NCBI RefSeq assembly: GCF_004917075.1
Contig: NZ_SSYB01000005.1
Coordinates: forward strand, 248,001 to 312,000
Direction: 5' to 3'
DNA length: 64,000 bases
DNA from: Geomonas edaphica
Lineage (GTDB): Bacteria; Desulfobacterota; Desulfuromonadia; Geobacterales; Geobacteraceae
In this document: positions 39,251 to 47,994 of the stretch, in pieces
How positions within the stretch are numbered: position 1 is the first letter of the stretch
Layout: each line of letters starts with the position of its first letter
Program-made: the position numbers and the translations under genes
The notes under the pieces: model-generated
Database searches by the model: none
What the model saw: the letters and a program-made list of their open reading frames with translations, nothing else
Told to the model about the DNA's origin: nothing

Positions 39251-40525
39251 CCTGATTTTGCGCGCTAAAAGCTCGACGGTATGTAATACCCTCGTTTTAT
39301 CTCCGGCCTGTTTCAGGCCGTCGGAGAGTTGCATGATGCATCCGGGGCAGCCGGTTACCACGGCGTCGGCGCCGGTATCGATGATGGCCGCACTCTTGCC
39401 GGCGTTTATGTCGAGCGAGCTCTCGTAGTGGTAGACGTTGAAGGTCCCGCCCAGGCCGCAGCAGCGGTCCGCACCCTCCATCTCGACCAGTTCCAGTCCC
39501 GGTGTTTCTTTCAAAAGGGTGCGCGGCTGTTTGGCGATCCCTGCGGTCCTGTGATGGCAGGGATCATGATAGGTGATGCGCATCCCCTCCGCGGCGCCGG
39601 TCTCCTCGGGGTGCAACCCGAGTTTCTGCAGCAAGACGGCGGCGTCGACGGTACGGTCCGCGAGTGCCTGCAGGCGTTCCTTCAGTTCCGGGTTTCTCTT
39701 ACCGATCACCAGCGGATAGAGCTTGTGCAGCGCCCCGCCGCAGGTGGCGCAGGCGGTCATCACGTAATCCGCCGGGTACTTCTCCAGCGCCGCCAGGTTT
39801 TGTTCGGCCAGTTCGCGCACCGTGTTGAGGTCGCCGCCGGACATGCCGGGGAGGCCGCAGCACTGCTGTCCCTGCGGGATGATGACCGTGCACCCCAGAT
39901 GCCGGAACAGGGCGAGGGTCGCCTCACCGATCTCGGTGTAGACGAAGTTGGTCATGCACCCTACGAAGAAGACGATAGTCGGTTTACCCGGCTCCCCCTT
40001 GATCACCTCAGGGTGGCGTTTCATAAACGGCTTTTTGGCGATCTGCGGGACGTGGCGGCTGCCGCCGAGAAACGGCATCGGGAAGCGGAGCCTGAGGCCC
40101 GAGGTAGAGGGGACCTTCCTGAAGAAGACCGGGCCAAGCACCGCGGCGGCGAGCGCGCCAAAGTTCATCAGCTTGCGGTTTCTGATCACCTGTCCCACCG
40201 CCTTATGGAAGGTGGTGAGGCCACGGCGTTGCGCGAGCGCCTCTCTTGCTGCGATGACGATCTCGTCGGTCGGAACCTGGTTCGGGCACTTGTCGACGCA
40301 ACTGCCGCACAGAAGGCATTTGGACATGGCCGCGTAGGTGCCGTCGTCGAGCGTGATGTCGCCCTTCGCCAGGTGCTGTGCTAGCGCCACCTTGCCGCGC
40401 GCCGTTGCAGGTTCGCGCTGGAAGGTGCTGAAGGCGGGGCAGTTGGCGCGGCAGGCGCCACACTTCACGCATTTCTTCATGTCTTGAGCTACCCGCTCGA
40501 GCGGGTCGGTTTGCTTCTTGGTCAT
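39245..40525 (-). CDS. glcF: Glycolate/lactate oxidase iron-sulfur subunit
   Basis: 426 residues. Two N-terminal 4Fe-4S motifs (CVKCGACRANCP and CLLCGSCVDKCP) are followed by two CCG domains with the cysteine-rich motifs CCGLPGMSGG and CCGLGGTFNVYH. This is the GlcF/LldE-type subunit that passes electrons from the FAD subunit to the respiratory chain at the inner membrane. It is downstream of the glcD-type gene in the same operon, so the complex is a D-lactate or glycolate dehydrogenase. The racemase gene upstream favours lactate. Confidence 0.92.
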   Translation of the reverse strand: MTKKQTDPLERVAQDMKKCVKCGACRANCPAFSTFQREPATARGKVALAQHLAKGDITLDDGTYAAMSKCLLCGSCVDKCPNQVPTDEIVIAAREALAQRRGLTTFHKAVGQVIRNRKLMNFGALAAAVLGPVFFRKVPSTSGLRLRFPMPFLGGSRHVPQIAKKPFMKRHPEVIKGEPGKPTIVFFVGCMTNFVYTEIGEATLALFRHLGCTVIIPQGQQCCGLPGMSGGDLNTVRELAEQNLAALEKYPADYVMTACATCGGALHKLYPLVIGKRNPELKERLQALADRTVDAAVLLQKLGLHPEETGAAEGMRITYHDPCHHRTAGIAKQPRTLLKETPGLELVEMEGADRCCGLGGTFNVYHYESSLDINAGKSAAIIDTGADAVVTGCPGCIMQLSDGLKQAGDKTRVLHTVELLARKIRS

Positions 40526-40603
40526 GCTGGGGTCTCGCTTGTAGTAGTCAATGTGAACTATGTGACTTATGGGAGGCCTGGGAATTATGGGGGCTCCCCA
40601 TCG

Positions 40604-40630
40604 TCAATTGTCCATTCTCAATTGTTAATT
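40604..40630. repeat. Short AT-rich direct/inverted repeats between glcD and glcF
   Basis: TCAATTGT occurs twice 14 bp apart and CAATTG is itself palindromic, in the 116-bp gap between the two genes. It may be a remnant of a small repeat element or a regulatory site. Confidence 0.35.
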
Positions 40631-40641
40631 CGTCTGTCGCC

Positions 40642-42018
40642 TTACGGCAGCATCTTGCCCGGGTTCAGGATGTTGTTCGGGTCCAGGGCGCTCTTTATCG
40701 CCTTCATCGCCGTTATCTGCTCGGCGTTCAATTCCATCGGTATGTAGGGCTGCTTCGCGAGCCCTACGCCGTGCTCGCCGGACATGGTGCCGCCCAAATC
40801 GAGCGCCGCCTGGAACACTTCCTTGATCGCCTCGTGCGCCTTCTCAAGCTGACCCGGCACGCTCTTGTCGATCATGATGTTCACATGTATGTTGCCGTCG
40901 CCGGCGTGCCCGAAGTTGACGATGGGGATGTCGTAGCGCTTTTGGATCACCTCGATGCGCCGGATCACGTCGGGCACCTTGCTCCTCGGCACCACGATGT
41001 CCTCGTTGAACTTGTCCGGGTTCACGTCGCGCAGCGACGGGGAGACCAGGCGGCGCACCTTCCAAAGCTCCTCGCTCTCGGCGGCATCCTTCGCCACCCT
41101 GAACTGCACGAGCCCCAGGGGCTCGATCAGCTTGTGGATCTCTCCGGCCTGCTTTTCGATCAGGTCGCGGTCACCGTCCACTTCGATCAGGAGTACGGCA
41201 CGTGCGCTGTCGGGCATGCCGAGGTTGAAACGGCGCTCGACACAGGTGAGTGTCGGGTGGTCCATGAATTCAAGCGTGGTCGGGATGATCTTGTTCTTGA
41301 TGATCGTTGAAACGGCGCGCGCCGCACCGTCGATGGAGTCGAAAACGGTGAGCATGGTCTTCTTGGCGTCGGGGTAGGGGAGGAGCTTGAAGATGATCTT
41401 GGTGATCACCCCGAGTGTCCCCTCTGAGCCGCACAGAAGCTTGGTCAGGTCGTAACCGACGACACCCTTCACCGTCTCGCCCCCGGTCCGGATGATCGCG
41501 CCGGTCGGGAGTACCACCTCGAGGCCCATCACGAAATCCTTGGTGACGCCGTACTTGACCGCACGCGGGCCGCCGGCGCACTCTGCGACGTTTCCGCCGA
41601 GGGTGGAGAACTTGAGCGATGCGGGATCGGGTGGGTAGAAAAGACCTAGCTTCTCGACCGCCATCTGGAATGTCTCGGTGACGACACCAGGCTCCACCTC
41701 GGCCACCAGGTTGTCGGTGTCGATCCTGAGGATACGGTTCATCCTCGTCGTGACGAGGACGATCCCGCCTCCCTTGGGGAGGGCGCCGCCGGTGAAGCCG
41801 CTGCCGGCGCCGCGCGGGAAGACCGGGAGCTTCACCTCGTTGGCGAGCTTAAGGACCCTGGATACCTGCTCGGCGCTGTCCGGGTGCACCACGGCGTCGG
41901 GAAGAAATTCCATCTGGGTCGCATCGTAGCCGTAGCAGATGAGGTCCTGGGTTCCGGTGGCGATGTTCTCTGCACCGACGATATCGGTCAATTGCTTCAA
42001 TACGCTTGCGTCTAGCAT
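40642..42018 (-). CDS. glcD: FAD-linked D-lactate/glycolate oxidase subunit
   Basis: The 458-residue protein matches GlcD/D-LDH length. The FAD-binding type 4 domain contains PVFPRGAGSGFTGGALP and GTLGVITKIIFKL. The C-terminal cap carries NFGHAGDGNIHVN, the substrate- and flavin-contact motif, and SGEHGVGLAKQPY. It oxidises D-2-hydroxyacids at the membrane and passes electrons to the GlcF-type subunit downstream. A GlcE subunit is absent, as in two-subunit lactate dehydrogenases. It lies 68 bp behind larA. Confidence 0.93.
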   Translation of the reverse strand: MLDASVLKQLTDIVGAENIATGTQDLICYGYDATQMEFLPDAVVHPDSAEQVSRVLKLANEVKLPVFPRGAGSGFTGGALPKGGGIVLVTTRMNRILRIDTDNLVAEVEPGVVTETFQMAVEKLGLFYPPDPASLKFSTLGGNVAECAGGPRAVKYGVTKDFVMGLEVVLPTGAIIRTGGETVKGVVGYDLTKLLCGSEGTLGVITKIIFKLLPYPDAKKTMLTVFDSIDGAARAVSTIIKNKIIPTTLEFMDHPTLTCVERRFNLGMPDSARAVLLIEVDGDRDLIEKQAGEIHKLIEPLGLVQFRVAKDAAESEELWKVRRLVSPSLRDVNPDKFNEDIVVPRSKVPDVIRRIEVIQKRYDIPIVNFGHAGDGNIHVNIMIDKSVPGQLEKAHEAIKEVFQAALDLGGTMSGEHGVGLAKQPYIPMELNAEQITAMKAIKSALDPNNILNPGKMLP

Positions 42019-42086
42019 TCAAGATTTCCTTTCGTTCATAGCTCCTCCCCGCTGTAGCGTGGAAGCCGAGAGGGGGATTTCGTATT

Positions 42087-43367
42087 CTAAATGTTCATCA
42101 CCGGCAGTACCGTTCCCCCTGCCGGGATCACGTACGCTTTGAATTGTTCCGGGAGCAGGGGGCGTGCGACGTCCAGCGCCGCATCCAGCGTCGCCGCCGG
42201 GACCATCCCCATGGTGCGCACCTCTTCATCGGGCAAAACGGAGACAAGCACGATGCGGAAGCGTTCCGCCTTCTCCTTCACCGACCAGGCCGTCTGTCCG
42301 TTGATCTCGTAGCGCTTCCTGAGGGTGGACTCCAGTTCGGTGCAAGTTTCGTAGCCGAACCAATTGAAAAAAGTGGCGTTGCCGTAACCGTCGCGGCATT
42401 CGGCCAAAAGGATCATGACCCCACCGGGCTTCAGCGCTCGGCTTGCGTATGCCATCGACTTGTGGGCCTGGATCAGGTTGATGTCCTTGGGAAAGCCGCC
42501 GCAGGAAACCACCACGAGGTCCGCTTGTTGAGCGATGGGGGCCGAGAAGGTCTCGGCGTAGAAACGGCATCCGGCGCCATGGGCCTCGCGCCAGTCTCCG
42601 GCGAAGGCGGCGATGATCTCCTTGTCGCCTCCCAGCACGGTGTTGAGGATGAAGCTCGGAGGCCGCATCGCGCAAGCCTCGAGCATCGCCTCGTGCACCG
42701 GATTCCCCTCCAGGTTTCCGGTCACGGCTTTGGGATGCCGGCCGCTTCCCTCTTCCGGGTTCAGGACCGAGAAGTGGCTCGCCATGCAGCTTTTACGGCT
42801 GGATACGCCGGGAAGCATGCTCTTGCGGCCGCCGCCAAACCCGGCGAAGTAGTGAAAAGTAACGGCGCCGGTCAGGATCAGCCGGTCCGCTTCGGCGACG
42901 CGCCGGTTGATCTCGACGGGAACGCCGCGCGAGGTGTCGCCCAGGTACACGATCTCGCCGGGGTCGTCGCAATCGTGGTCGGTGACCTGGATCCGGCCGT
43001 AGAGTTCGCCGACGATCCTCCTGTGTTCCGCCGCGGTCTGCTTGCGGTGAATCCCGAGTGCGACGACGATCTCGATGTCGCGGTCCCTGATTCCGGCGGC
43101 GTTCAGTCTGGAGACAAGCAAGGGGAGGTAGATATCGCTTCCGGTGGGGCGTGTGACGTCTGAGGTGACGATCACCACTCGCTCGCCGGGGGCGAAGTCC
43201 GCCAGGATCCCGGCGCAGCCGTCAAGCGCGCGCTCGACCAGTTCGGCCGGCGTTCCCTCTGGGGTGCAGGGGCGGGGGCGCAGCACGGAAAGGACGTGTT
43301 CCGGCGCAAGATGCAAAGGATAGCTGTGATCGCCGCATTTAAGATCAAGCATCGGGTTATGATACAT
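42087..43367 (-). CDS. larA: Nickel-dependent lactate racemase
   Basis: 426 residues, LarA-like length. GAVTFHYFAGFGGGRKSMLP carries a catalytic His and the Lys that anchors the nickel pincer cofactor, and the N-terminal half has VTRPTGSDIYLPLL. It interconverts L- and D-lactate in the cytoplasm, which lets the downstream D-lactate dehydrogenase use both isomers. The cofactor genes larB, larC and larE are not in this window. The ATG at 43367 has GGAGG 6 nt upstream. Other LarA-like proteins racemise different 2-hydroxyacids, so the substrate rests on context. Confidence 0.88.
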   Translation of the reverse strand: MYHNPMLDLKCGDHSYPLHLAPEHVLSVLRPRPCTPEGTPAELVERALDGCAGILADFAPGERVVIVTSDVTRPTGSDIYLPLLVSRLNAAGIRDRDIEIVVALGIHRKQTAAEHRRIVGELYGRIQVTDHDCDDPGEIVYLGDTSRGVPVEINRRVAEADRLILTGAVTFHYFAGFGGGRKSMLPGVSSRKSCMASHFSVLNPEEGSGRHPKAVTGNLEGNPVHEAMLEACAMRPPSFILNTVLGGDKEIIAAFAGDWREAHGAGCRFYAETFSAPIAQQADLVVVSCGGFPKDINLIQAHKSMAYASRALKPGGVMILLAECRDGYGNATFFNWFGYETCTELESTLRKRYEINGQTAWSVKEKAERFRIVLVSVLPDEEVRTMGMVPAATLDAALDVARPLLPEQFKAYVIPAGGTVLPVMNI

Positions 43368-43378
43368 ATTCAACCTCC

Positions 43379-43708
43379 GTTAAGCAACTGTTTACGGGAT
43401 CCGATTCTTGGATAAGAAATTGAAGTGACTGGCATAGATGCCGTCATGCCGGTCGGCTGGTAGAGGGGGGGAGCATGATCGTCGCCCCGACAGTACCAAC
43501 ATGCTATCAAGCTCGTGTGTGGCAGATACCTTTTGTCTGTCGGCAAGGAGAGGGGTGTGTGTGAATGACCTCTTGCCACTTGAGTGACGACGCCAGCCTT
43601 GTATCGATTAGAGGTTCAGCCGGAGCGAGCTGCGGTGCGGCAGACACAAAGTATACGTCATGAAGATGAGTATATTCCAAGAAATCGCCAGCGGCGGTAT
43701 GAATTAGA
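43379..43708. other. Intergenic stretch between larA and hppA, no gene seen
   Basis: About 330 bp with no ORF that has supporting features. It should hold the larA operon promoter on the minus strand, but no convincing -35/-10 or sigma-54 element was found. Confidence 0.4.
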
Positions 43709-43737
43709 TTGACAAAATAGTGCATTTTCGATAACAA
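43709..43737 (+). promoter_or_regulatory. Sigma-70 promoter of hppA
   Basis: TTGACA (43709-43714), a 17-bp spacer and TAACAA (43732-43737), 75 bp before the start codon. Confidence 0.7.
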
Positions 43738-43757
43738 TCACCCGTTTTTGTCACCGT

Positions 43758-43795
43758 ATTTAGAAGGCACGCCTTTTCTTGAGGCATATCTAAAT
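43758..43795 (+). promoter_or_regulatory. Stem-loop in the hppA leader
   Basis: ATTTAGA (43758-43764) pairs with TCTAAAT (43789-43795), ending one base before the AGGAGG ribosome site (43797-43802). An inner AGGC/GCCT-like pairing is possible. It could set translation efficiency. Confidence 0.35.
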
Positions 43796-43811
43796 AGGAG
43801 GAATTTTTTCA

Positions 43812-45854
43812 ATGGAACAGTATGCAGTAGTCTTCGCCCTGGTCTGTGCCGCGGCGGCAGTCGCCTACGGCCTGATCTCGGCCCAGTGGATCCTGGGGCT
43901 TCCCCAGGGCAACGAGCGGATGAAGCAGATCGCTTCCGCGATCCAGGAAGGCGCCGGCGCCTACATGAAACGTCAGTACACCATCATCGCGGTGGTGGGC
44001 GTCGCCATGTTCGTGGCTCTCTTCGCCTCCCTCGGCTGGATGACCGCAGTCGGCTTCCTGGTCGGCGCAGTGTTTTCCGGCCTCACCGGCTTCATCGGGA
44101 TGTTCGTCTCGGTGCGCGCCAACGTTAGGACCACCGAGGCTGCCAAGTCCGGCATCCACAAGGCTCTCAACGTTGCCTTCAAAGGCGGCGCCATCACCGG
44201 CATGCTCGTTGTTGGTCTGGGCCTTCTGGGCGTTGCCGGCTACTACATGTTCCTTCAGCAGGTTATGCCGGGCGCACCGGTCAAGGACGTCGTCAGCCAA
44301 CTGGTCGGCCTCGGCTTCGGCGGCTCGCTGATCTCCATCTTCGCCCGTCTGGGCGGCGGTATCTTCACCAAAGGCGCTGACGTCGGCGCCGACCTCGTGG
44401 GCAAGGTCGAAGCCGGCATCCCCGAGGACGACCCCCGCAACCCGGCCGTCATCGCGGACAACGTGGGCGACAACGTCGGCGACTGCGCCGGCATGGCCGC
44501 AGACCTCTTCGAGACCTACGCCGTCACCCTGATCGCCGCCATGCTCCTTGGCGCCATCACCTTCGCCAACCCCGGCGCGGTAAGCTACCCGCTGATCCTG
44601 GGCGGCATCTCCATCATCGCCTCCATCATCGGCACCTACTTCGTGAAGCTCGGCGCTTCCGGCAAGATCATGGGCGCTCTCTACAAGGGGCTCATCGCTT
44701 CCGGCGTGATCGCCTGCATCGCCTTCTACTTCGTCACCGTGCAGATGTTCCCGCAGGGTCTCGCCGAGGCAAACGGTACGGTCATCTCCGCAACCAACAT
44801 CTTCATCTCCGCAATCGTCGGTCTGGTCGTCACCGGTGCCATCTTCTGGATCACCGAGTACTACACCTCGACCGAGTACGCCCCGGTCAAGCACATCGCC
44901 GAGGCCTCCAAGACCGGCCACGCCACCAACATCATCGCCGGTCTCGGCATCTCCATGAAGGCGACCGCACTGCCGGTCATCGTCATCTCCGCGGGCATCA
45001 TCGTCGCGGCCAACTGCGCGGGCGTGTACGGCATCGCCATCGCAGCGGTTTCTATGCTCTCCCTTACCGGCATCGTCGTCGCCATGGACGCTTACGGCCC
45101 GATCACCGACAACGCAGGCGGCATCGCCGAGATGGCTGAACTGGACGACTCCGTCCGCGCCGTCACCGACCCGCTCGACGCGGTCGGCAACACCACCAAA
45201 GCGGTCACCAAGGGCTATGCCATCGGCTCCGCAGGTCTGGCTGCGATCATCCTGTTCACCTCCTACGTTCAGGAGCTGACCATCGCGGACAAGAGCTTCT
45301 CCCTCTCCGATCCGAAGATCATCGTCGGTCTCTTCATCGGCGGCATGCTCCCGTACTACTTCGCCGCTATGTGCATGGAAGCGGTCGGTAAGGCGGGCGG
45401 CGCGGTCGTCGACGAAGTCCGTCGCCAGTTCCGCACCATCAAGGGGATCATGGAAGGCACCGGCAAGCCGGACTACGCTGCCTGCGTAGACATCGTGACC
45501 AAGACCGCTCTCAAAGAGATGGTCATCCCGGGCCTCATCCCGATCCTCGCCCCGATCGTCGTCGGCTTCACCCTTGGTCCCAAGGCTCTGGGCGGCGTGA
45601 TCGTCGGTTCCATCGTCACCGGTATCTTCGTGGCTATCTCCATGACCACCGGCGGCGGCGCATGGGACAACGCGAAGAAGTACATCGAGGACGGCTACCA
45701 CGGTGGCAAGGGTAGCGAAGCCCACAAGGCTGCTGTTACCGGCGATACCGTCGGCGACCCGTACAAGGACACCGCTGGCCCGGCGGTCAACCCGATGATC
45801 AAGATCATCAACATCGTCTCGCTGCTCATCGTTCCGCTTCTGAACAAGATGTAG
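43812..45854 (+). CDS. hppA: Membrane-bound proton-translocating pyrophosphatase, K+-independent type
   Basis: 680 residues with about 16 transmembrane helices. The signature [20 protein letters not shown] and the acidic motif [17 protein letters not shown] bind Mg-PPi, and [16 protein letters not shown] is the second conserved region. It hydrolyses pyrophosphate and pumps protons across the inner membrane. [17 protein letters not shown] has Lys where K+-dependent enzymes have Ala, which marks the K+-independent H+-pumping class. AGGAGG lies 9 nt before the ATG. It is monocistronic with a strong terminator. Confidence 0.97.
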   Translation: MEQYAVVFALVCAAAAVAYGLISAQWILGLPQGNERMKQIASAIQEGAGAYMKRQYTIIAVVGVAMFVALFASLGWMTAVGFLVGAVFSGLTGFIGMFVSVRANVRTTEAAKSGIHKALNVAFKGGAITGMLVVGLGLLGVAGYYMFLQQVMPGAPVKDVVSQLVGLGFGGSLISIFARLGGGIFTKGADVGADLVGKVEAGIPEDDPRNPAVIADNVGDNVGDCAGMAADLFETYAVTLIAAMLLGAITFANPGAVSYPLILGGISIIASIIGTYFVKLGASGKIMGALYKGLIASGVIACIAFYFVTVQMFPQGLAEANGTVISATNIFISAIVGLVVTGAIFWITEYYTSTEYAPVKHIAEASKTGHATNIIAGLGISMKATALPVIVISAGIIVAANCAGVYGIAIAAVSMLSLTGIVVAMDAYGPITDNAGGIAEMAELDDSVRAVTDPLDAVGNTTKAVTKGYAIGSAGLAAIILFTSYVQELTIADKSFSLSDPKIIVGLFIGGMLPYYFAAMCMEAVGKAGGAVVDEVRRQFRTIKGIMEGTGKPDYAACVDIVTKTALKEMVIPGLIPILAPIVVGFTLGPKALGGVIVGSIVTGIFVAISMTTGGGAWDNAKKYIEDGYHGGKGSEAHKAAVTGDTVGDPYKDTAGPAVNPMIKIINIVSLLIVPLLNKM

Positions 45855-45877
45855 CACCGGCTTTTGCTGAAGTGAAA

Positions 45878-45911
45878 AAGGCGTCCCGGATTTCCGGGGC
45901 GCCTTTTTTTC
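45878..45911 (+). terminator. Terminator of hppA
   Basis: AAGGCGTCCCGG pairs with CCGGGGCGCCTT (one G-U) around a 4-nt loop, followed by eight Ts. Confidence 0.92.
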
Positions 45912-45980
45912 ATTGTGCCGCGATTTTCCCTCGCCGCAGCGGCGTGGGAGGGGAAACGCCTGGTTGGCTGCGTCGTGTGT

Positions 45981-46260
45981 GGTGAGTAGTGTTGTTTTTG
46001 CCGAAATAACACTATTTTCGTTGGAACAGCGCTATTTACGGCGAAATAGTGTTGTTTGGAGAGAAATAGCGCTATTTCTGGTGAAATAAGCTTGTTTCAT
46101 GCAAAATAGTGCTATTCTCCCGGGAATAAGCTTGTTTTCTAGAAAATAGTCTTATTTCTCCAGGAATAAGCTTGTTTCGCAGGGAATAGTGCTATTTTCC
46201 AATAAATAAGCTTATTTCCCGCAAAATAGTGCTATTTCATCCGGAATAGCGTTGTCCGCC
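45981..46260 (+). repeat. Array of fourteen 20-bp palindromic units
   Basis: From 45981 to 46260 the sequence repeats every 20 bp without a single insertion or deletion; the T of the TAR core falls at 45987, 46007 and so on to 46247. The consensus is NNRRAATARBBYTRTTTNNN. Each unit is an imperfect palindrome (for example AAATAGCGCTATTT or AATAAGCTTATTT) with 6-8 variable bases between units. Units 1 and 14 are degenerate. From unit 6 on, AAGCTT-type and GTGCTA-type cores alternate. The array lies between the convergent hppA and glgA genes, beyond the hppA terminator. No ORF explains it. Confidence 0.9.
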
Positions 46261-46343
46261 TTTGCATGTGAGATATTTTGCGGGAGGGACATGTTGGGTG
46301 GGCATGTAGCCGCGCTGTAACGGCTACGTGTTCTGCTGGGGTG

Positions 46344-47906
46344 TCACGCCTGCGGCTGGAACCGTTCCGTACTCTCCTCTGGGACTCTCCTCTTCTGACG
46401 ACTCCGATCCTGCAACACCTGCTGGAAGCCTTCCTCGCCAAGCTTTCTCTGCATCCCTTCCAGGTACAAGTGCTCGTATTTCTGCGCTGCCTCCTCCCAG
46501 GTGAACCGCTTCGCAATCGCGTTTTGCCGCAACGCCCTGATCCCCTCCGGGTCGTGGTACCAGGTGTGCACTGCCCAGCCGACCGTGTCGAACAGCGCTC
46601 CCGCGTCAAGGTTCCAGAACTTGAAGCCGTCGCCGGTACGCTGGGCGGCGTCGAAGTTGTCGACCGAGTCATCCAAGCCGCCAGTCGCGCGCACGATGGG
46701 AAGGGTGCCGTAGCGCATGCTGTACATCTGGTTCAGCCCGCACGGCTCGAACGCCGAGGGCATCAGGAAGAAGTCGCACCCCGCCTCGATCCTGTGGGCA
46801 AGAGCGTTGTCGTAGCCGATGCGACAGGCGAAGCGATCGGCACGTTTTGCCGCCATTTCGCCGAAATAAAAGTGCGCCCACGGCTCCCCGGCGCCTAAAA
46901 GAACCAGCTGGATGTCGAGGTCAAGAAAGCGCGGCAAGGCCTCGGCCAGAACATCGATCCCCTTCTGCTTCACCAGGCGCGATACCATGCCGATGAGCGG
47001 GACGTCTTCGCGCTCCGGAAGCCCTAGTGAGCGCTGCAGCTCCCGCTTGCACACCTTTTTGCCGCTCATATCCGAGGCGCTGTAGTTGGCCGGAAGCAGT
47101 CGGTCGGCTTCCGGGTTCCACTCGCCGTAATCGACACCGTTCAGGATGCCGGAGAGCACGTTGGAACGCTCACGCACCACTTCCTCCAGCCCCCAGCCGT
47201 ACGCCTCGGTCTGGATCTCCCTGGCGTATCCTTCGCTCACCGTGTTAAGGAGCGTCGCGTGGTAAATCCCTCCCTTGAGGAGGTTCACCTGGTTTTCCTT
47301 CTCCAGTTCGAGGAAGTTGAAGTGCTCCCAGCCTATGCCGAGGACGTCCATGGCCCCCTCGTAGAAGCTCCCCTGGTGCTGCATGTTGTGGATGGTGAGA
47401 AGGGACGCCGCCTGGCCCAGGTGATGGTCGTGGCGGTACCAGGTGTTCATGAGCACCGGGACGGCTGCGGTGTGCCAGTCATGGGCGTGCACGAGGTCCG
47501 GGGTGAACTGGATCATCTTGCAGATCTCAAGCCCCGCCTTGGAGAGGAAGATGAAGCGGTTGTCGTTGTCCAGGTACCCCTGGTTGTCCGTTTCGTACAG
47601 CGCATCGCGCCCGTAGAAGCTTTCGTGCTCCAGGAAGTAGATGGGCACGTCGGACCCGGGCATCCTCCCCTCGTACACGCCGCAGTACATGTTGCCGATG
47701 ATCCCCATGGGGACCGTGAGGGTCCCCGGAAGCAGGCGAAGCCCGTAACGCTCCCGGTCCACCTTGTAGTAGCGTGGCATGACCACGCGCACGTCGTGTC
47801 CGCGCGCGGCCAGGTAACGGGGTAGGGCGCCGACCACGTCGGCAAGGCCCCCTTCTTTTGCAAAGGGTACGGCTTCGGATGCGGTGATCAGGATGTTCAG
47901 GCGCAT
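46344..47906 (-). CDS. glgA: Glycogen synthase (ADP-glucose)
   Basis: 520 residues, slightly longer than the usual 475-490 because of a charged C-terminal tail. The GT5 ADP-glucose motif is KEGGLADVVGALP near residue 17; HAHDWHTAAVPVL and SAFEPCGLNQMYSMRYGTLP are the donor-binding regions. It extends alpha-1,4-glucan chains for glycogen storage. No other glg gene is adjacent. No clear terminator is seen before the 20-bp repeat array that follows its stop. Confidence 0.95.
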   Translation of the reverse strand: MRLNILITASEAVPFAKEGGLADVVGALPRYLAARGHDVRVVMPRYYKVDRERYGLRLLPGTLTVPMGIIGNMYCGVYEGRMPGSDVPIYFLEHESFYGRDALYETDNQGYLDNDNRFIFLSKAGLEICKMIQFTPDLVHAHDWHTAAVPVLMNTWYRHDHHLGQAASLLTIHNMQHQGSFYEGAMDVLGIGWEHFNFLELEKENQVNLLKGGIYHATLLNTVSEGYAREIQTEAYGWGLEEVVRERSNVLSGILNGVDYGEWNPEADRLLPANYSASDMSGKKVCKRELQRSLGLPEREDVPLIGMVSRLVKQKGIDVLAEALPRFLDLDIQLVLLGAGEPWAHFYFGEMAAKRADRFACRIGYDNALAHRIEAGCDFFLMPSAFEPCGLNQMYSMRYGTLPIVRATGGLDDSVDNFDAAQRTGDGFKFWNLDAGALFDTVGWAVHTWYHDPEGIRALRQNAIAKRFTWEEAAQKYEHLYLEGMQRKLGEEGFQQVLQDRSRQKRRVPEESTERFQPQA

Positions 47907-47994
47907 GTAATCGGCTCCTGTTGCAGGTATCTTGACGGCACAAGCCTTCCAAAAATACCAGAACGGGGTGTAGGGTGCAATGAAGTTGTGTTAA

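Noticed and set aside
43809-45857. 682-codon open frame antisense to hppA
   Set aside because: Highly charged, repetitive HDGD-type sequence with no motif; a by-product of the codon bias of hppA.
45981-46260. CRISPR array or plasmid iterons
   Set aside because: Units are only 20 bp with 6-8 bp variable parts, too short for CRISPR spacers, and no cas genes are present. Iterons are usually near-identical direct repeats next to a rep gene, which is absent.
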